A stretch of DNA of 64,000 nt from Copromyces sp. CBS 386.78 (GCA_030685235.1 MU839229.1:1-64000), one strand, 5' to 3'; positions 10,453 to 23,477 are shown, counted from the first letter of the stretch. Translations and numbers: made by a program. The notes: a model not told the origin generated them from the sequence alone.

Positions 10453-13400
10453 AGTTTTGGTAACTTCAAATAGATATATATATAAAATAATAATTTAATC
10501 GTTTAAATTCATTTCCTCTAATATTTTATTATAATTAATATCCTCTATAAGCAGTATCCTACCTACCTAAATATCTAATAACCTTCGTAGTATCTTCCCG
10601 CACAGTAAGGCTAGAAATTCCTCTACCTTCTTATTTAACGGTTCGGTCGGTTTACGAACGGTCGTAACGCTGTTTAGAAGCGGAGTGGATAGGTCGATTA
10701 CGGTTATAGTTTCTCGTCGTATTAGGCGGGCGGAACGCCGTTTAAAGGGTTTAGGAGCGGATTCGGGGGGTTCGAAAGCAGATTCGGGCTCGGAATCGGA
10801 GTTAAGTACTAGGGTAATATTATTAATAATATATTCGTACTATTACTATACTTCGGGAGGTATTAATTTATTGGCTTTCCTTTGGGGAAACGTAGGATTA
10901 TTTCTTCGTAGTTAATAATATTGGTTTTAGGTTCCTAGGTCGGTTAGTAATCTCTTTTTTATTATACGTAGTAGTATTAGTAAGTATTATTATTTAGTTA
11001 GGCGTAATTAATGAATTTTTCGAAGTTTTATTTAATATATTTCTTTTAATTATTTATATAAATTATAACCCTTCCGTTATTTACTTTAATATTTATTAAA
11101 GTATTTTAGCTAGGGAGGCCTTTACCAATTTAAGATTGAATTATCAAAATATAGAAGACGGAGGCGTACTTTATATTCGTAGGTAAAATAAGGTGAACTA
11201 TATAAAACTTTGCTCGTATAATTTTGAACGGACCTTCCTACCGGAAGTAGAATTTAAACATCGGGCGGCTGTTAGTAAAGTTAATCGTATTAAAGAATAT
11301 TAAATCCCCCTCCTTATATTTAAGCGAATTAATTCGATTACGGTTAGTATTATTTTTATATTATACTTGGAATATATTTTATTTATTAAAAAGCGAAATC
11401 CTAGATCGTTTGGAAACGGTTAACTAATTCGTTAGCCTTATAATACTCTTTTAATTAAGCGGGTAATAAGTTTGGATATAGCGGGGCACAAAGCTTTATA
11501 TTTATTCGAAGGTAAAAGTTATAATTAGTAAAGAAGGGGGAGACGCTTATTAACAAAGAGGTTATATTATTACTAGCAAATTTAGTGAGGGTAAATTATT
11601 TAGTTCAATTAGTTTGTATTTAATTTATATAAAGGCGAAGGAATTATTCTATTTTTACGTTAATACGTTCGGTTTAGGTATTAATTTAGGGGTGGAAAAC
11701 GGAAGTTATCTTGCGGGTAACGGCTAGCTATTTATATAGGGTAATTTAGAAACGTAAAACGAATTACGTATTACAATTAGAAAGGATTATATTAGGTAGG
11801 TTATAAAGGTAGTATACTCGGTCGATAAAGCGGTTAATAAATTCTTCGGTTTCTAATATAATTATTAGGATATAATAATATATTTTAGTTAAATGGTTAA
11901 TAATAACGGCGATATATTTAAAGGTTTGGTTAAGGTGGATATTTAGTAGTAGTACAATAATATAATTAATAGAGATTTCTTTTATAGAGCGAGCGAAATT
12001 TTAGAAGGTTTAAGTAGGCTAGCGGATCTTCGTTTTAAAGACTTTATTTTAACGTAGGGGAGACAACCTTTATAGAAAACTCTAATATTATGAATTATCC
12101 CCTCCTAATAGAAATTGCGCTAAAGGAAGTTATAAATTATATTATAGTTAGGGCATTTTACGTTGGGGGAATTATATTAACCGTTAATAAGGACGAATTG
12201 GAGTTCTTTATTATTAAAGGTCGATAATAATTTTATTATATTATTTGGTAATTTTGTTATTAATTATTCAGTATTTTGCGAATACTTTATAAAAGACTTT
12301 TTTAATATTAGGAATTTATTGTTTGTAAGCGGGATCCGCGAGGTACGAACTACCTTTTGGAGGAATACGGAGGTTTTATAATTATTTAAAATAATATTAT
12401 TAATGGACTTATTATTGTAATTGTTTGTAAGGCGAAGTAAGAAGTCCGAAGGGTCTTCGAAGTATCCGTTTTCGAACTATGCGGAGTTTAAGAGGGCCTG
12501 TTGGCGGGTTATTAAACGATTATTATTAGTATTAGCGGGGTAATTATTAGGTTTGTAGCTTAGGGCGTTAGGGTGAAAGTTTTGTAGATTTAAGGTATAT
12601 TTAATTAAAAAATTAAAGTGTAATAGAAATTAGGACTATTTTATATAGTATTCGGTAAGTTGTTTATTGGTAATAAACGTTTGGAGGTTCTTGTAATCTA
12701 TTAGGATATTAAAAGGTTGTTAGGTTCTTTCGAATTTTTATTTTTATTTTTCTAATACTTTAATAATAGTGAGTAATTCTTTATTATAAATATTATAATT
12801 GTATTTTTAGGCCGTATACTTAGACGAGAAGTAGGCGATTAGGTAGAAAACGCCGTTATTATTATATTAAGAGATAGTGCTACTTACGGCCTAATTAGAA
12901 ATATCGGTTTTAATTACCTTTTTTGGGGACTAATTATATATTTTTAAAATAGGTCCGCTAGTAAAGATTTACTTTCAAGCTTTAAATATAGAATTATATA
13001 TTAAGAACTAGAATTATACGGCGTTTTTCTTTGTAAATTTATATAGTAGTCCCGTTATTATTGAAAAACCTTTAATAAAATAATAGTAGAAGTTCGCGAA
13101 ATTTAAGAAGGACTATAGGGATTTCTTTAAGGGATTATTGAATTTATAACGGCCTTAATTTTATTTAAATTTATTTTTATATTGCCTAGCGTAATAATAA
13201 AGTTTAGGTATTTTGTACGTATAATATAGAATTCGTATTTATTAATATTAATATTGAGATTTATTTTAATTAAGTGATTAAGGATATTATTTATTTTTTA
13301 TTTGTAACTTTTAATGTTATTAGAGTAAATAAAAACGTTATTGAAATAAGTAATTATATAAACGTTGAAAATATTATAAAGAATATTATTAATATAATTT

Positions 13401-15005
13401 TAAAACCCCCGGGGGCGCTTTATAAATTAAATAGAATTATTAACCATTCGAATAGGCTAAATTATATTATGAAAGTCGTAAATTATTCGTACCCTTCCTT
13501 AATATAAATACGGTTAAAAGCGGTAATAATATCGGATTTAATGAAACTTTTAGTATAATAGATTGCGTTAAAGGTTTCTTTAATTAATAATAGCGGATAT
13601 TATAATGTAAAAGTAATATTATTAATTTTATAGTAATTTATATAAATGCGGATTCCGCCTCTTAGTTTCTTTATTAGATGGACTAGAGCGGAAGCTTCTA
13701 ATTATAATAGTCGAATAAATTTCTTCTAAAGTATATTATCGATTTATTTTTTAATAACGCTAAATTCGTTAGGGTTAAAAGCGTATTTGTAAATAGTTAG
13801 TGGTATAATTCCCAGGCGGAGTTCGATTTTAAAATTATAGGAGTAGGATGGGGGTAAAGTTTCGGCCCCTTTTTAATTAAAAGTATTTGTATAATACTAG
13901 TATTGTCGAAGAAGTTTAGATTAGATTTAGGCGTCGGTTTTAAATAATTTATTCATTTTATAGAATTTAGTAACGTTTTTAAAAAATATTTTACGTAGGG
14001 CAATACTGTTAATAGTAAAATATTAATTAATAACCTCTTCGTACTGGGGGAAATCGTTATTTATATTAATAATTATAATGCAATTAGAAACTTTAATTAC
14101 CCTTAAAGTCGCTCTATTACCTTTACCCGTTAAATTATCGATCTAGCGGTAAAAAATATTGCTGAAATTTTTTTAATATTTCTATCCTTTACTTATTAAA
14201 ACTTCTCTAATTATTTTTAGTATAAGCTTATTATTAAGGGCGGACGGGTCTAAAATACTATACTCCTCTATTAATTTATTTTCTTCTAATATATATTTAA
14301 TATCCTCGGTTATATTGGCCCGTATAGTACGGATAACCTAAAGTTTATACTTTTCTATTAATTAATTAAAAGCGGCGGTAGACAATTCTGTAATATCGTT
14401 AGGGTTAATAGGTTTAGTTAAGATATAGAGGTGACGGATATAAATTTAATAGTTTATAGTAGTGGTGCGGAATTTTCTAACTACCTGGTATAATATTAGA
14501 ATTATTTGTAGTAGAGGAGGGGGGATTACGCTATAGAAGATTATATTAAATATAATAATTTAGTTGGGGCCCGTTAGTATTTTGCTAATTGCGGAGGTTT
14601 TTAAGCGGTAAATAATCCGGTTTCGAAAATAGTTAAACCGTTGGCGGGCTATTCGTTTTATAATTGCGGAGATAGAGATACGGTATAGGATATCCGCTTA
14701 TAGTTCGTTAAAATCGGGTTCGCTTTTGTTTAGGATTTCTTTATAAGAGGCTTTTTTAAATATTAACGTTGTTTTTACTGCGTTAAAATAGGTATAACCG
14801 GGTACGAAGACGGGGGCCTTAGTAGGGGCTCCCCTTAGGAGGTAGCTTTGTTCTTCGTAGGCTACGGTGAACTATAGCGAATTATAAGGCTATAAAATGC
14901 TTAGGGAGTGGTCGATTAATTATAGGTGGCTTAGAATAACTGGGTTGTTTTCGGCGAGGTTGTGGATAAGTAAGTCGATGACTTTAGAATGGAGGCTAAT
15001 ATATA
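10453..15005 (-). pseudogene. F pol (RT, RNase H, integrase, acidic/basic tail)
   Basis: Minus-strand pol. RT N-terminal block near 13620-13740: EASALVHLIKKLRGGIRIYI (family form ..PV.FVKK.GGGLR.CVDYR). RT palm near 13390-13500: FSLFEWLIILFNL.SAPGGF (original type FGLFEWLVMPFGL.GAPGTF). RNase H and integrase lie in the remaining 3 kb. The C-terminus (about 10620-10880) has an acidic stretch SDSEPESAFEPPESAP and then a basic KRRSARLIRR. The plus-strand frame over 10685-10915 is only a shadow of this tail. Stops are TAA/TAG at Gln positions. Confidence 0.75.
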
Positions 15006-15576
15006 GAGAAAGTCTTTTCGGACAGTCAAGAAAGTCTTCCTATACAGTCGCCCCGCCCACTTACACCCTTCCCGCGCGCTAATGCACACCAAAATTTTTG
15101 AACCAATCAAATCGCTCGCATCCAAATCGCAGTCCACACTCTACTTTACAATTGTATTCTTTCATAGATTTCACACCAAAAATCTGGGCATTTCAATATT
15201 TCATAAAATACCATAGCCAGTGCCCAGCCCACCCAGATGTGCACCCAGATATGTACCCAGATGTGCACCTAGATGTGTACTTAGATTGGCTCCCACATCG
15301 CTCAATTGAGCGATCAATTGTACTTAATCGTTAACGGCTGTTAGCGACTGTTAGCGATTGTCGCGACTGTGGACAACCGTTAGGGAGTCTACTGGATTGA
15401 AATCTGGGAGCTTGGTGAGGGGAAAAAGCTAAGCGAGGGATGCAAGCGATCTAATTGGTTCAAAAATTTTGGTATGCCTTAGCGTGCCTTAGCGTACGTT
15501 AGCGAGCGGGAAGGGTAGGGAGAGGGCGGGGCGACTCCATAGGAAGACTTTCTTGACTGTCCGAAAAGATTTTCTC
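15006..15576. mobile_element. hAT-like MITE E2, 571 bp
   Basis: Perfect 8 bp TSD AATATATA (14998-15005 and 15577-15584). The long TIR begins GAGAAAGTCTTTTCGGACAG and holds a second half-repeat GTCTTCC..ACAGTCGCC. The interior has a GATGTGCACCCA tandem array (about 15230-15285) and GTTAGCGACT repeats. Inserted into F. Base composition near 45% GC contrasts with its host. Small frames overlapping both TIRs are artefacts. Confidence 0.92.
15228..15288 (+). repeat. GATGTGCACCCA 12-mer tandem repeat
   Basis: About five degenerate units (GATGTGCACCCA, GATATGTACCCA, GATGTGCACCTA, GATGTGTACTTA) inside E2. The differences are C to T and G to A. Confidence 0.85.
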
Positions 15577-17839
15577 AATATATATTGTAAATTTGTGAAA
15601 TGGGTGATATTACTTTTAGCGGGGCTTTTGTCGGCGAGGTATAGGATTTTAAGTATTGTAAGTTTATAGTTAGGGAGTTGATAACGATAGGCGAAACCTT
15701 TGTTAATAAAATTTAGAGCAGTATAGTTGCTATCGACTAGCCTTGAACAATGTATTTTACGCGATCTATCGGATAAATGAATAGAGAGGTTTAATAAATT
15801 AGGGTATTTATAACGGTAATTTATAGAAGATCTATAAATTTCAATTATATTTAACTATATAGTAGTATTACCTTCCTCCCTCTGTCCTATAGATAGTTGC
15901 TTTTAATTGTAATTTAGTTTAGAGGCTGTATATTTCCCTACTAATTAATATAGTTGGTTTCGTTGCCCTAGACGGGGCCGACGAAGTTGGGGACGTATGC
16001 GGGGATTAGGGCTTACTAATACTACGGCGTTGTGGTATTCTTATTGGCCGTTTAGGTGTTTATAGTATTAATTTAATACTATTAACCGTAGCTTTATTAG
16101 CTATAGCTGTATTAGCCCTATTAAGGAGCGGAATTATTATTGCCGCTTCTACTACCGCTTTTACTATTGCTTCTACCGCTACGACCGCTGCGATTACTAC
16201 GGGTAGAAGCGGGGGGTTCTTTATTAAAATTAATACGATTATAGTATATAGCGGAGAAATAATTCTTATAATTATAGCGGGTATAAATTTTAATTTTACA
16301 TAGTATTCGAAGACTTTTTAAGAAATTATATTATATATAGTAACGTTGGTAGCGGATATAAAATTAAAGTTTATGGTATTACCGCTTTAATTAATAGGTT
16401 ATTTTAAAGAAGAAGTATTATTATTATTTGTAGAGGGCGGTTTATAGAATAGGTTAACGAGTTTTTCGCGGTAGGTATTATCTTCGTAGTTTTAGGCTAG
16501 GGAGCGGGTTATTTCGAACTACTTAGCATAGTTATTATTAGCCGGGAGCGGATATTAATAAGTAATAATATTACGGACGGTTTTATTGATTTTATCATAA
16601 AGGTAATGTACTTTTATAGAATTATTTATATTATATTAGTCAATAAAAATAGTAACTTAATTTTCGAAAGCGGCCTAGCGTATATTTTTAGTTCTTTTCT
16701 AATTGTCGAATTTGCGGCGAATAATAATAATAAAGTTAGAATTATTATATTTAATATTGAATTTTTTAAAAAAGTTTATAGTAGTCTTTTATTTCTATTT
16801 AGTATTATTAGTAGAGTATTTAAAGATATTAGTTAATTAAGATTCGATAGTTAAGAAGGGAGGATTTTTAAAATATTTAGCGATATAAGAGAAGCGTTTA
16901 AATTTAGAGGGGAAGAAAGTAGGTTCGTTAATTTAATAAAATTTAATTATTATACGTTAGGAGCGGTATTTTTTAATTTTTTTTAGTAGAATAGTATTTT
17001 TATTATTGAATAAAATAATATACGTATGTAAAATTATACCGACCTATAACTGCTACTATTAATGCCCGTAGATAATATGATAAGCAGTATTTTAATATTT
17101 TAAATTTGTTTAAATTAAACGCGGACTTTATTAATAGTTTTAACGTATTTATCCCTCTATTTTTAGAAGGATTTAAAAATGTTAATTTTAAAGTCGTTAA
17201 AAAATTATTTAAGTTCGTCGATCCCTTATTACAATTTAGTATTTTAAGTATTTAAATAATCGATTTTTTAATAGGATTCGACGAAATCCTCTTTAATTCT
17301 CTAAATACGTATACGGGCTTCGATTGTATTATTATAAATAAAATAGTTTAGGGCGAAGGCGACGTTACGGAATATAAGGACCGAAGTAAGCGCGAGAGCG
17401 TAGTCTATAGTATAAATAGATAGGGAGTAAGTATTAGGATTATTATTAAAGTTTATAAGTACTTTAACGAGGGTATTATAAATTATTTAATTCGTAGGGT
17501 CGATATCGGAAGCTAAAAGAGCTTTAATAGTAGTTACTATAATAAAATTATTAATAATAATTTGTAGCTAGTCTCTTATTAATTATTAAATGAATGCGGA
17601 TATAGTAGTTTCTTTAAACGTACCGTTTCGAATAATAGGTATGAGAGGGAGAAAGAAATAAGCTTAATATTTGTATCGCATTATTTGGTTTAAGTTGTGA
17701 TATTTGCGACCGAGTTTTTATTTGCCCCGTTTGTAGGGGTCGAGTCTTTTAATTGCGGATACGAATTTTTAAGTAGTGGATTAGCTTTTAATTTTATTTC
17801 CTTTAAGTGCGCGTAGTACGATAGTAAGATACAATAAAC
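15577..17839 (-). pseudogene. F gag region and 5' leader
   Basis: Between MITE E2 and the 5' LTR on the minus strand. A basic, low-complexity stretch rich in Ser, Arg, Gly and Asn lies at about 16130-16210 (TRSNRSGRSGRSNSKSGSRS), which suits a nucleic-acid-binding gag C-terminus. I could not find an intact CCHC knuckle. Upstream (16600-17800) the frame is AT-rich and broken by stops. The assignment as gag rests mainly on its position between 5' LTR and pol. Confidence 0.55.
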
Positions 17840-18060
17840 TATTACGGGCGAGGTACTATTGGGGGTAGGGTAGGATATACGTTATTATACGAAGGAGAGG
17901 AAAGGAAGGATGTATACGGAGGATTGGCTATATAAGTGAGAGCTTTGGAAGGTTAGTCCGTGCGCATATATAACCCTATACGTAACCGTGCTATAACTCT
18001 AAGTATAGTATATCTAAGGGTCGGTGTAGGGTGGGCATGTTACAGGCTAATCCTATGACA
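17840..18060 (-). repeat. 5' LTR of F
   Basis: 221 bp, TGTCATAGGATTAGC to CGCCCGTAATA on the minus strand. It keeps the canonical TG start, lost in the other LTR. The leader after it (GTTTATTGTATCTTACTATC) should hold the primer-binding site; I cannot match it to a specific tRNA. Confidence 0.92.
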
Positions 18061-18143
18061 CTTCTTCGTCCTTAGCATTACAATATTTATTTATTTTATT
18101 ATAACTTTTTTATAAATAATATTCTCCTTCCGAATTAGATTTA
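18061..18143 (-). pseudogene. Gypsy K fragment on the far side of F
   Basis: Short AT-rich remnant between F and element C. The F target duplication shows it was contiguous with 10212. It is too short and damaged to assign a domain. Confidence 0.4.
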
Positions 18144-18239
18144 TACTTACCTAACAATATAAGGGTTTAAATTACTATAGTATAATAGTTATACAACGGT
18201 ATAGAGATCTACTACCATTGTAGATTTGGATAGGGTAGT

Positions 18240-18306
18240 GCAACGGTTTAATAAGCTGCAACCGTGTTGCAACCGTTCTGCAACCGTTGTAACATCTGCA
18301 ACCATA
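18240..18306 (+). repeat. GCAACCGT direct repeats in left TIR of C
   Basis: Repeated GCAACCGT/GCAACGGT octamers: CTGCAACCGTG, TTGCAACCGTT, CTGCAACCGTT, ATCTGCAACCAT. The mirror set is at 18889-18950. Spacing of about 12-16 bp suggests protein-binding iterons. Confidence 0.8.
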
Positions 18307-18474
18307 GGATTTTTGCACATATGACGTAATTGCCAAAAACTTTCTTTTACAAGAGGAAATCGCGAGGGTCACAAAGGGAAATCGCGAATCTAGGCTAATA
18401 TTCTTTTTTTCTTTTTTTTTTTTCCTTTTTTTTTCCTTTTTTTTTTTAATTTGAAAAGAACCAAAATTTTTATC

Positions 18475-18543
18475 ACAGCGAGGAATCGAACAAGAGTCTG
18501 AAGATAAAGAACTACTTTATTAACCACTTAGCCACTAGGCCAA
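18475..18543 (-). ncRNA. Degenerate tRNA-like (SINE-like) segment
   Basis: Minus strand contains an A-box-like TAGTGGCTAAGTGGTTAA (18520-18537) and, about 27 bases further, a B-box-like TTGTTCGATTCCTCGC (18478-18493), close to the pol III consensus GGTTCGANTCC. The acceptor and anticodon stems do not pair convincingly, so it is not a working tRNA. It may be a tRNA-derived SINE head or an old tRNA fragment captured by element C. Confidence 0.5.
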
Positions 18544-19025
18544 ATTTCTTAAATAAAGGGCTGGTTTTTCTTTCTTATAAAGGGGAAGTTTTTTTTTTTT
18601 TTTTTTTTTTTTTTTCTTCTAAAGACCCGTTTGGTAAAAGTTTTTAAACTAAGATTTCTCGTTAAATATAGGGCGCACGGACCTTTAGCCGGGTACAAAA
18701 TAACCGCCAAAAAATGGCGCTCATTTTAGTACCCTTTTTATTTTTAGGGTTAGGGTTATTAGTGAAGAAAAAAACTTGGTCGTTTTCGCAAGAAATAACC
18801 CTCGCAACTTCCCTTTATCAATTTTCTTTAAACATTTTCTGGGAAGGTGGGTCCAATTACGTCATGCATGTAAAAATCCTATGGTTGCAGATGTTACAAC
18901 GGTTGCAGAACGGTTGCAACACGGTTGCAGCTGATTAAACCGTTGTACCACCGCTGCAGATATTAAAACCGTTATATTACTATTATACGACTATAAAAGC
19001 ATCCTTATATACCCTTAGCTAAGTA

Positions 19026-20374
19026 CTATAGAAGGATATTTTTGTAAATTATATTACCCTTTTAATACTTTACATATATTAGGGATAAGAGTTTAAATAT
19101 ATAATCGTTATTATTAATTATTTAATTAAAATAAAAACTTTATCTTTACCGTCGGTTTTACAACCGAAGAATTAGCGGGTCGTTTTATTAAACGGGTTTA
19201 TAATATTTACGGCTTGCCGGATTCCATTATATTAAATCGCGGCTCTTAATTTATTTATAATTTTAGAAGGCTTTATCGTCCCGTTTAGAAGTAGTTCTCA
19301 AACCCTCCTCCACATTCTATTTAATTATTAACAGTTAGACCGAACGTATTAATGTAAAGATAGAAAAATACTTTGGTTTCTATATTAATTAAGTATAGGA
19401 CGATTAGGTCGATTAATTACTAACTATAGAATTCGTTAATAATAATTTAATTTCGGAGATAATAAGAATATCCCCTTTCTTTATTAATTATAGTTTTTAC
19501 CTTCGTATAGGTATTGAATTAGCGAAACTATACCCGTTAAATCTATTAGTTTGGTAGTAAGTAGAGTATTTTAAAGTTAATAAAGTGGCCGACTATTTTA
19601 AGAAGGTATTGGAGTACGTTATAGATTAGGTAAAGTAAGTTTAATAATAGTACGAGGTTAATATTAATATTCGAAGGACGGATGCCCTAAAGTATAGAGC
19701 GGGAGATAAGGTTTTGTTTAATACGGAGAATTTCAATATTAGTTACCTATATACGAAATTTACCCCCTTTTATAAGGGTTTATTCGAAATTGTTAAGGCG
19801 GATAATTATAGAATTATACTTAGGCTCCCCGTTAATATAAATTATAGTTTAATATTTTATATTAGTAAGGTTAAATTATAAGCCGAAGTAGGTATTTTGG
19901 GATAGTTGGAGGTATAAGAAAGGGACGTTTATATTAATTACGGCTAGAGTATACGGAGGATTAATAATAAAGAGGATTTGGTAGAATAGGATTTCGTTAA
20001 AATTGACGGTTATTATAAAATAGTTAACGGTCGTTAAGAGTATTTCGTCGTTTAAATACTACTTTATTAGCTTTTATAATAGTTATATACTAATATAGTT
20101 ATATCTTTTAAGGTAATATAGTAATTCTACGAATTATATTTAGAAGTTTTAATATTACTAAACTAGTTAGCGGCGGAACGGAAGCGGAAGAGGACGTTAG
20201 AGGAAATGGAGGAATTGGTTGTAGAAGTAGAGGTTCTGCGAGTAAAGTATAGGAGGAGGTCGCTACGATTAGCGGCTATAGAAGTTTTTTACGGTTGGAC
20301 TGAATGTTTAATAGGGTTATCAATTATTTTGTATAATTTTAGTTAGTTATATAGCTTCTTTTTGTGCGGGGAAG
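19026..20374 (+). pseudogene. Gypsy G6 integrase (pol C-terminus)
   Basis: Plus-strand integrase: DIFVNYIT..L near 19035, TEELAGRFIKRVYNIYGLPD near 19160-19220, then NRGS.FI, SAFH/NY..T..RTERIN-type DDE region (about 19310-19360), EFANNNLI..TGISPFF near 19430, and the C-terminal barrel GDKVLFNTENFN.SYLY.KF.PF near 19700. A Lys/Arg-rich tail (ERKRKRTLEEMEE, about 20180) precedes the LTR. The 5' part is missing, cut at element C. Confidence 0.85.
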
Positions 20375-20640
20375 TATTATAGGGTTAGCTTATGTTATAT
20401 ATGACTACCTTACTACAATTACATGCCTGGTATGCTAGTAATAGTCGCTTTTAAAATAACTATTACTATCTTCTCATTTAATTCGCTAATGGCCTCCCGC
20501 TATGGACCTATTAGGGTTTATGGCTCGAGTCCTATAAAGGCTAGTCTCCTGAGCGTATATCTGCACTTCTCCCTTTCTTCCCTCGTGCAATTACGCATAT
20601 CCTACATCTACACCCAACCTCTCGCCCGCTACCCGTGATA
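20375..20640 (+). mobile_element. 3' LTR of G6
   Basis: 266 bp from TATTATAGGGTTAGC to CCCGTGATA, preceded by the purine-rich GTGCGGGGAAG. Related to the G2 LTR at 5754-6061 (shared 5' block and TTCCCTCGTGCAATTACGCATAT-like segment). The LTR body keeps CA dinucleotides, unlike the pol next to it. It could also serve as the 5' LTR of whatever follows; I cannot show that. Confidence 0.75.
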
Positions 20641-20690
20641 TTATAATTACTTCGAATCGATTAATTAAGGTAATAAATTTTGTATTAATA

Positions 20691-20815
20691 ATAATAATAG
20701 TCTTATTCCCTATGCTACTTATCTATAGCGCCTTATTGGCATAGGGTACTTCTCCTAGTTCTTTAGAGGAAACCGTACGGCGATAAGCGCCGTCGGATGA
20801 AAACCGCCAACTCCT
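20691..20815 (-). other. L1 3' UTR and (ATT)n tail
   Basis: Conserved 3' end in all five LINE copies that reach it or consist of it: a CGGCGCTTATCGCCG hairpin, TCCTCTAGAGAACCAGGAG-like segment and then (ATT)n. ORF2 stops within CCTCTAG. The hairpin next to the repeat tail is a plausible recognition structure for the LINE's own reverse transcriptase. Confidence 0.75.
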
Positions 20816-23063
20816 TTCGGTCGCGAATAAATTACGCCTACTCTATTTCGATTCTATTTATAGCGGTGCTTACCTACTACTTTAGTAAATAAGTTACTTC
20901 CCTTCTACCGTCTTCGATTTAATATTAGAATAATTGAAATACTATTCTTATACGCCGCTCCTTCTTCTTAAACTACTTATGGTAATCGTCCCTTCCCTAT
21001 CGTTTACCCTTATTCCCGTTTCGTTATTATTCCCCAAATTCTTATAACTCTATTAAGGTTTGTATAAGTCTAAAGGCCCCTCCTTTCTTTCTATATAAGA
21101 ATTCCTCTCCGCTACTATTTTTCGAATTTCCTTTTTTTCTTTATTTAATTAACTTTTAAAATAGCGTCCTCTTTTGCTAGCCGTACTCCCGACCGTCTTT
21201 CCGGCCGTACATTTAACTCCTTAAGCTTTATAATTTATATTAATTATAGTGTTATTAAGTATAATATTAACTTCGTTTATATAATGGATTTTCTGTCCTT
21301 TAAGTTCCCCCGTTCCCTTACCCCCCCTTTTTCCCTAGCGCCCGAATTTTAAGCCTTTATCCGGGTATTGATTTCTAATTCCGCTTTTAACCTTCTTCCC
21401 GGCCGGTAAATCCTCTTTATCCTTATATTTACTTCCCCTTTTTTTTACTAATTATATTAATTAGTACCGTCTATTATATTCCTTGCCTTTACTATAGCTT
21501 GAAATTTACTAACTATATTTATAATACTCCGTCCTTTAATATAATTATATTCTATACATTCTTCGCGGAATATATTTACTATATTAATATTAAGAGTAAG
21601 TTTTTTCCCGCGGTTTTCTTTTTGTTTTCTTTTTTAATATTCTTCGAAACGTTGGTAAATAGAACGCTATTTATCTTATTATTAATACGAAATATATATT
21701 GGATATTCCGTTAGGTTATTACAATAAATATAATATTATTTAAATTGCGGTTATTATTTTATCCTATTCTTAAAACGATTTTAATCCTTTAATTTATCGT
21801 CTTTATAGCGCTTATATCGACTTCTTTAAAAACGTATATAAGCATTTAATTACGGACGGTTTTTTATATAACCTTAATATCTTTCTTCGTTACCGGAATA
21901 TAAAGGTCGAAGATTATTAATATAAAGGATATTACGAGATATTTTTAGCCGATTATTTTTCCGCTCCTATTTTCGGTTCTAGTAGAGGAAGTACTAATAT
22001 TAGTTCTCCGATAATAATTAATAGCCTTATTAACCCCCCCCCCTATTAACAAAAATTAGGTTTAGTAGCATTGCGAGGTTATTAAAAATTAAAAATTAAT
22101 ATTCAATATATTTTACGAACTCCTCGTCCACAAAAAACATTAGTTAATTACTTTAATACCGCTTTCGTAACTAGGTAACTACTATAATTAGTATAATTTA
22201 ATTCCTCTTCTTCTTATTTCTCCTATATTCTTTTATTTTAGTATTGGAATTAAATATATTTACGAATATTACATAAATTTATTACGCTATTTTCCCTTTA
22301 ATTCGATTATTAAATAGTATTTATTTAGCTTACTAAACCGTAATACTTATAAAAGGATTCTTTTAGTTCGGGTTCCGTCGTTTAAATGAATTTGGAGCTT
22401 TTTTTTTATTTACGGTTAGTCGGTTACCGTTATCTAGTAGTCGGTTATTTATAAATAGTTTAAGACGATATATATAAAAGTTTCTTTACCTATTTTATAA
22501 GAATAGATTAGTATTATAATATCTGGGACTTTCTTCCGGAAAAGGAAGGATTAGAAGCTTATAATTTCCGTCCTTATTTGGGTAAAAGGGAATTTTTTAT
22601 TTTAAATAATAAATATTATTTATTATTATTTTCTAATTATTAAGTTTTCTTCCTTTTTTATTTTATACTAATTGAATATTATTTTATAGTATTACTATTA
22701 AACTTTGGGTTGAGGTTGGCGATAGTGAATTTATATTATTAATTTAATTTGGTTGCCGCTACCGCTAATTGGTAATAATAGTACGATATTTATTTTTTTA
22801 TTATTATTTTTTTTAATTACCCTTTACAGTCTGTAGCGGTTAGTTTTAATATTTGCGATAGGGGCGGTAGCGCCCCCGTTACTAGGGGCGGACTTATTAC
22901 GATTATTAGAAATTTCTCCGTTAATATTTATTCTTTAACCTATTTCGTTTTGGCGGTATTACTTTCTAGTTTATTAACGGGTAGCCGACTTTTTACTCTC
23001 CTTATTTAAATACGGTTAATTATTTAGGTTATAGTCCTTCGGACGAACCTTACTTAATTTATA

Positions 23064-23477
23064 GAGAAACGCTATTCGCACCGCAGCAAAACGCTATTCG
23101 CACCGCCATCAAAAATGAAAATCCCAAGTTACTCTACGAAATCTGGTCTATATGGCTTAATAATAGTATTGAAATTTTTGTAATTTTTTACTCTATCCAA
23201 TACCACTTTGCCCAATATGCTTGGGCTATCCTACGAAGCTAAAAACACTAGGTGCTCAAAAATGAAACTTTTAATTTACAAAATTAGGGACGTGTTTTTA
23301 AAGGTACTAAACGACATTTGTTAAGAGCCCCACTTGAATTATGAAATGTAGAAAAATTCAAGGAATTCTATATACTTATTTATATCTTAATAGCTTGAGA
23401 GTTGGCGAAGCTATACTTTATTTTATTTTGGATAGCGGTGTATGAAGCGTTTAGTGGCGGTGCGAATAGCGTTTCTC
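23064..23477. mobile_element. hAT-like MITE M23 (CGCACCG doublet), 414 bp
   Basis: Perfect 8 bp TSD AATTTATA (23056-23063, 23478-23485). TIR: GAGAAACGCTATTCGCACCG followed by a second AAACGCTATTCGCACCG. Same size class as M33 and M55 but a diverged TIR. Nested in LINE L1. No coding content. Confidence 0.92.

Larger units (their letters stand above)
10213..18060 (-). mobile_element. Complete Ty3/gypsy retrotransposon F, 7,848 bp
   Basis: Two LTRs (10213-10434 and 17840-18060) of the same orientation, flanked by a perfect 5 bp TSD CTTCT (10208-10212 and 18061-18065). A G-rich polypurine tract abuts the 3' LTR and the coding region runs on the minus strand, gag then pol. A MITE (E2) accounts for 571 bp. 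It is inserted in gypsy K. Heavy RIP has converted many Gln codons to stops and the element is dead, although the LTRs remain readable. This is the best-bounded autonomous-sized LTR element in the window. Confidence 0.92.
18144..19025. mobile_element. Long-TIR element C, ~880 bp
   Basis: Inverted repeats of about 190 bp bracket an AT-rich core. Outer parts: TACTTA(C/G)CTAA, then ATAATAG, then a block of GCAACCGT-type repeats and TGACGTAATTG, present in opposite orientation at both ends. The core holds T-tracts, a tRNA-like segment (18475-18543) and, on the minus strand, the telomere-like module shared with A and B. A TA or longer TSD cannot be settled. Long TIRs without coding suggest a MULE-like or other non-autonomous DNA transposon. 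Confidence 0.65.

Noticed and set aside
13274..13507. 77-codon plus-strand frame
   Set aside because: Shadow of the F RT on the minus strand, where conserved RT motifs are found.
18475..18543. Functional tRNA gene
   Set aside because: A and B boxes are present but the stems do not pair and no clear anticodon loop can be drawn.
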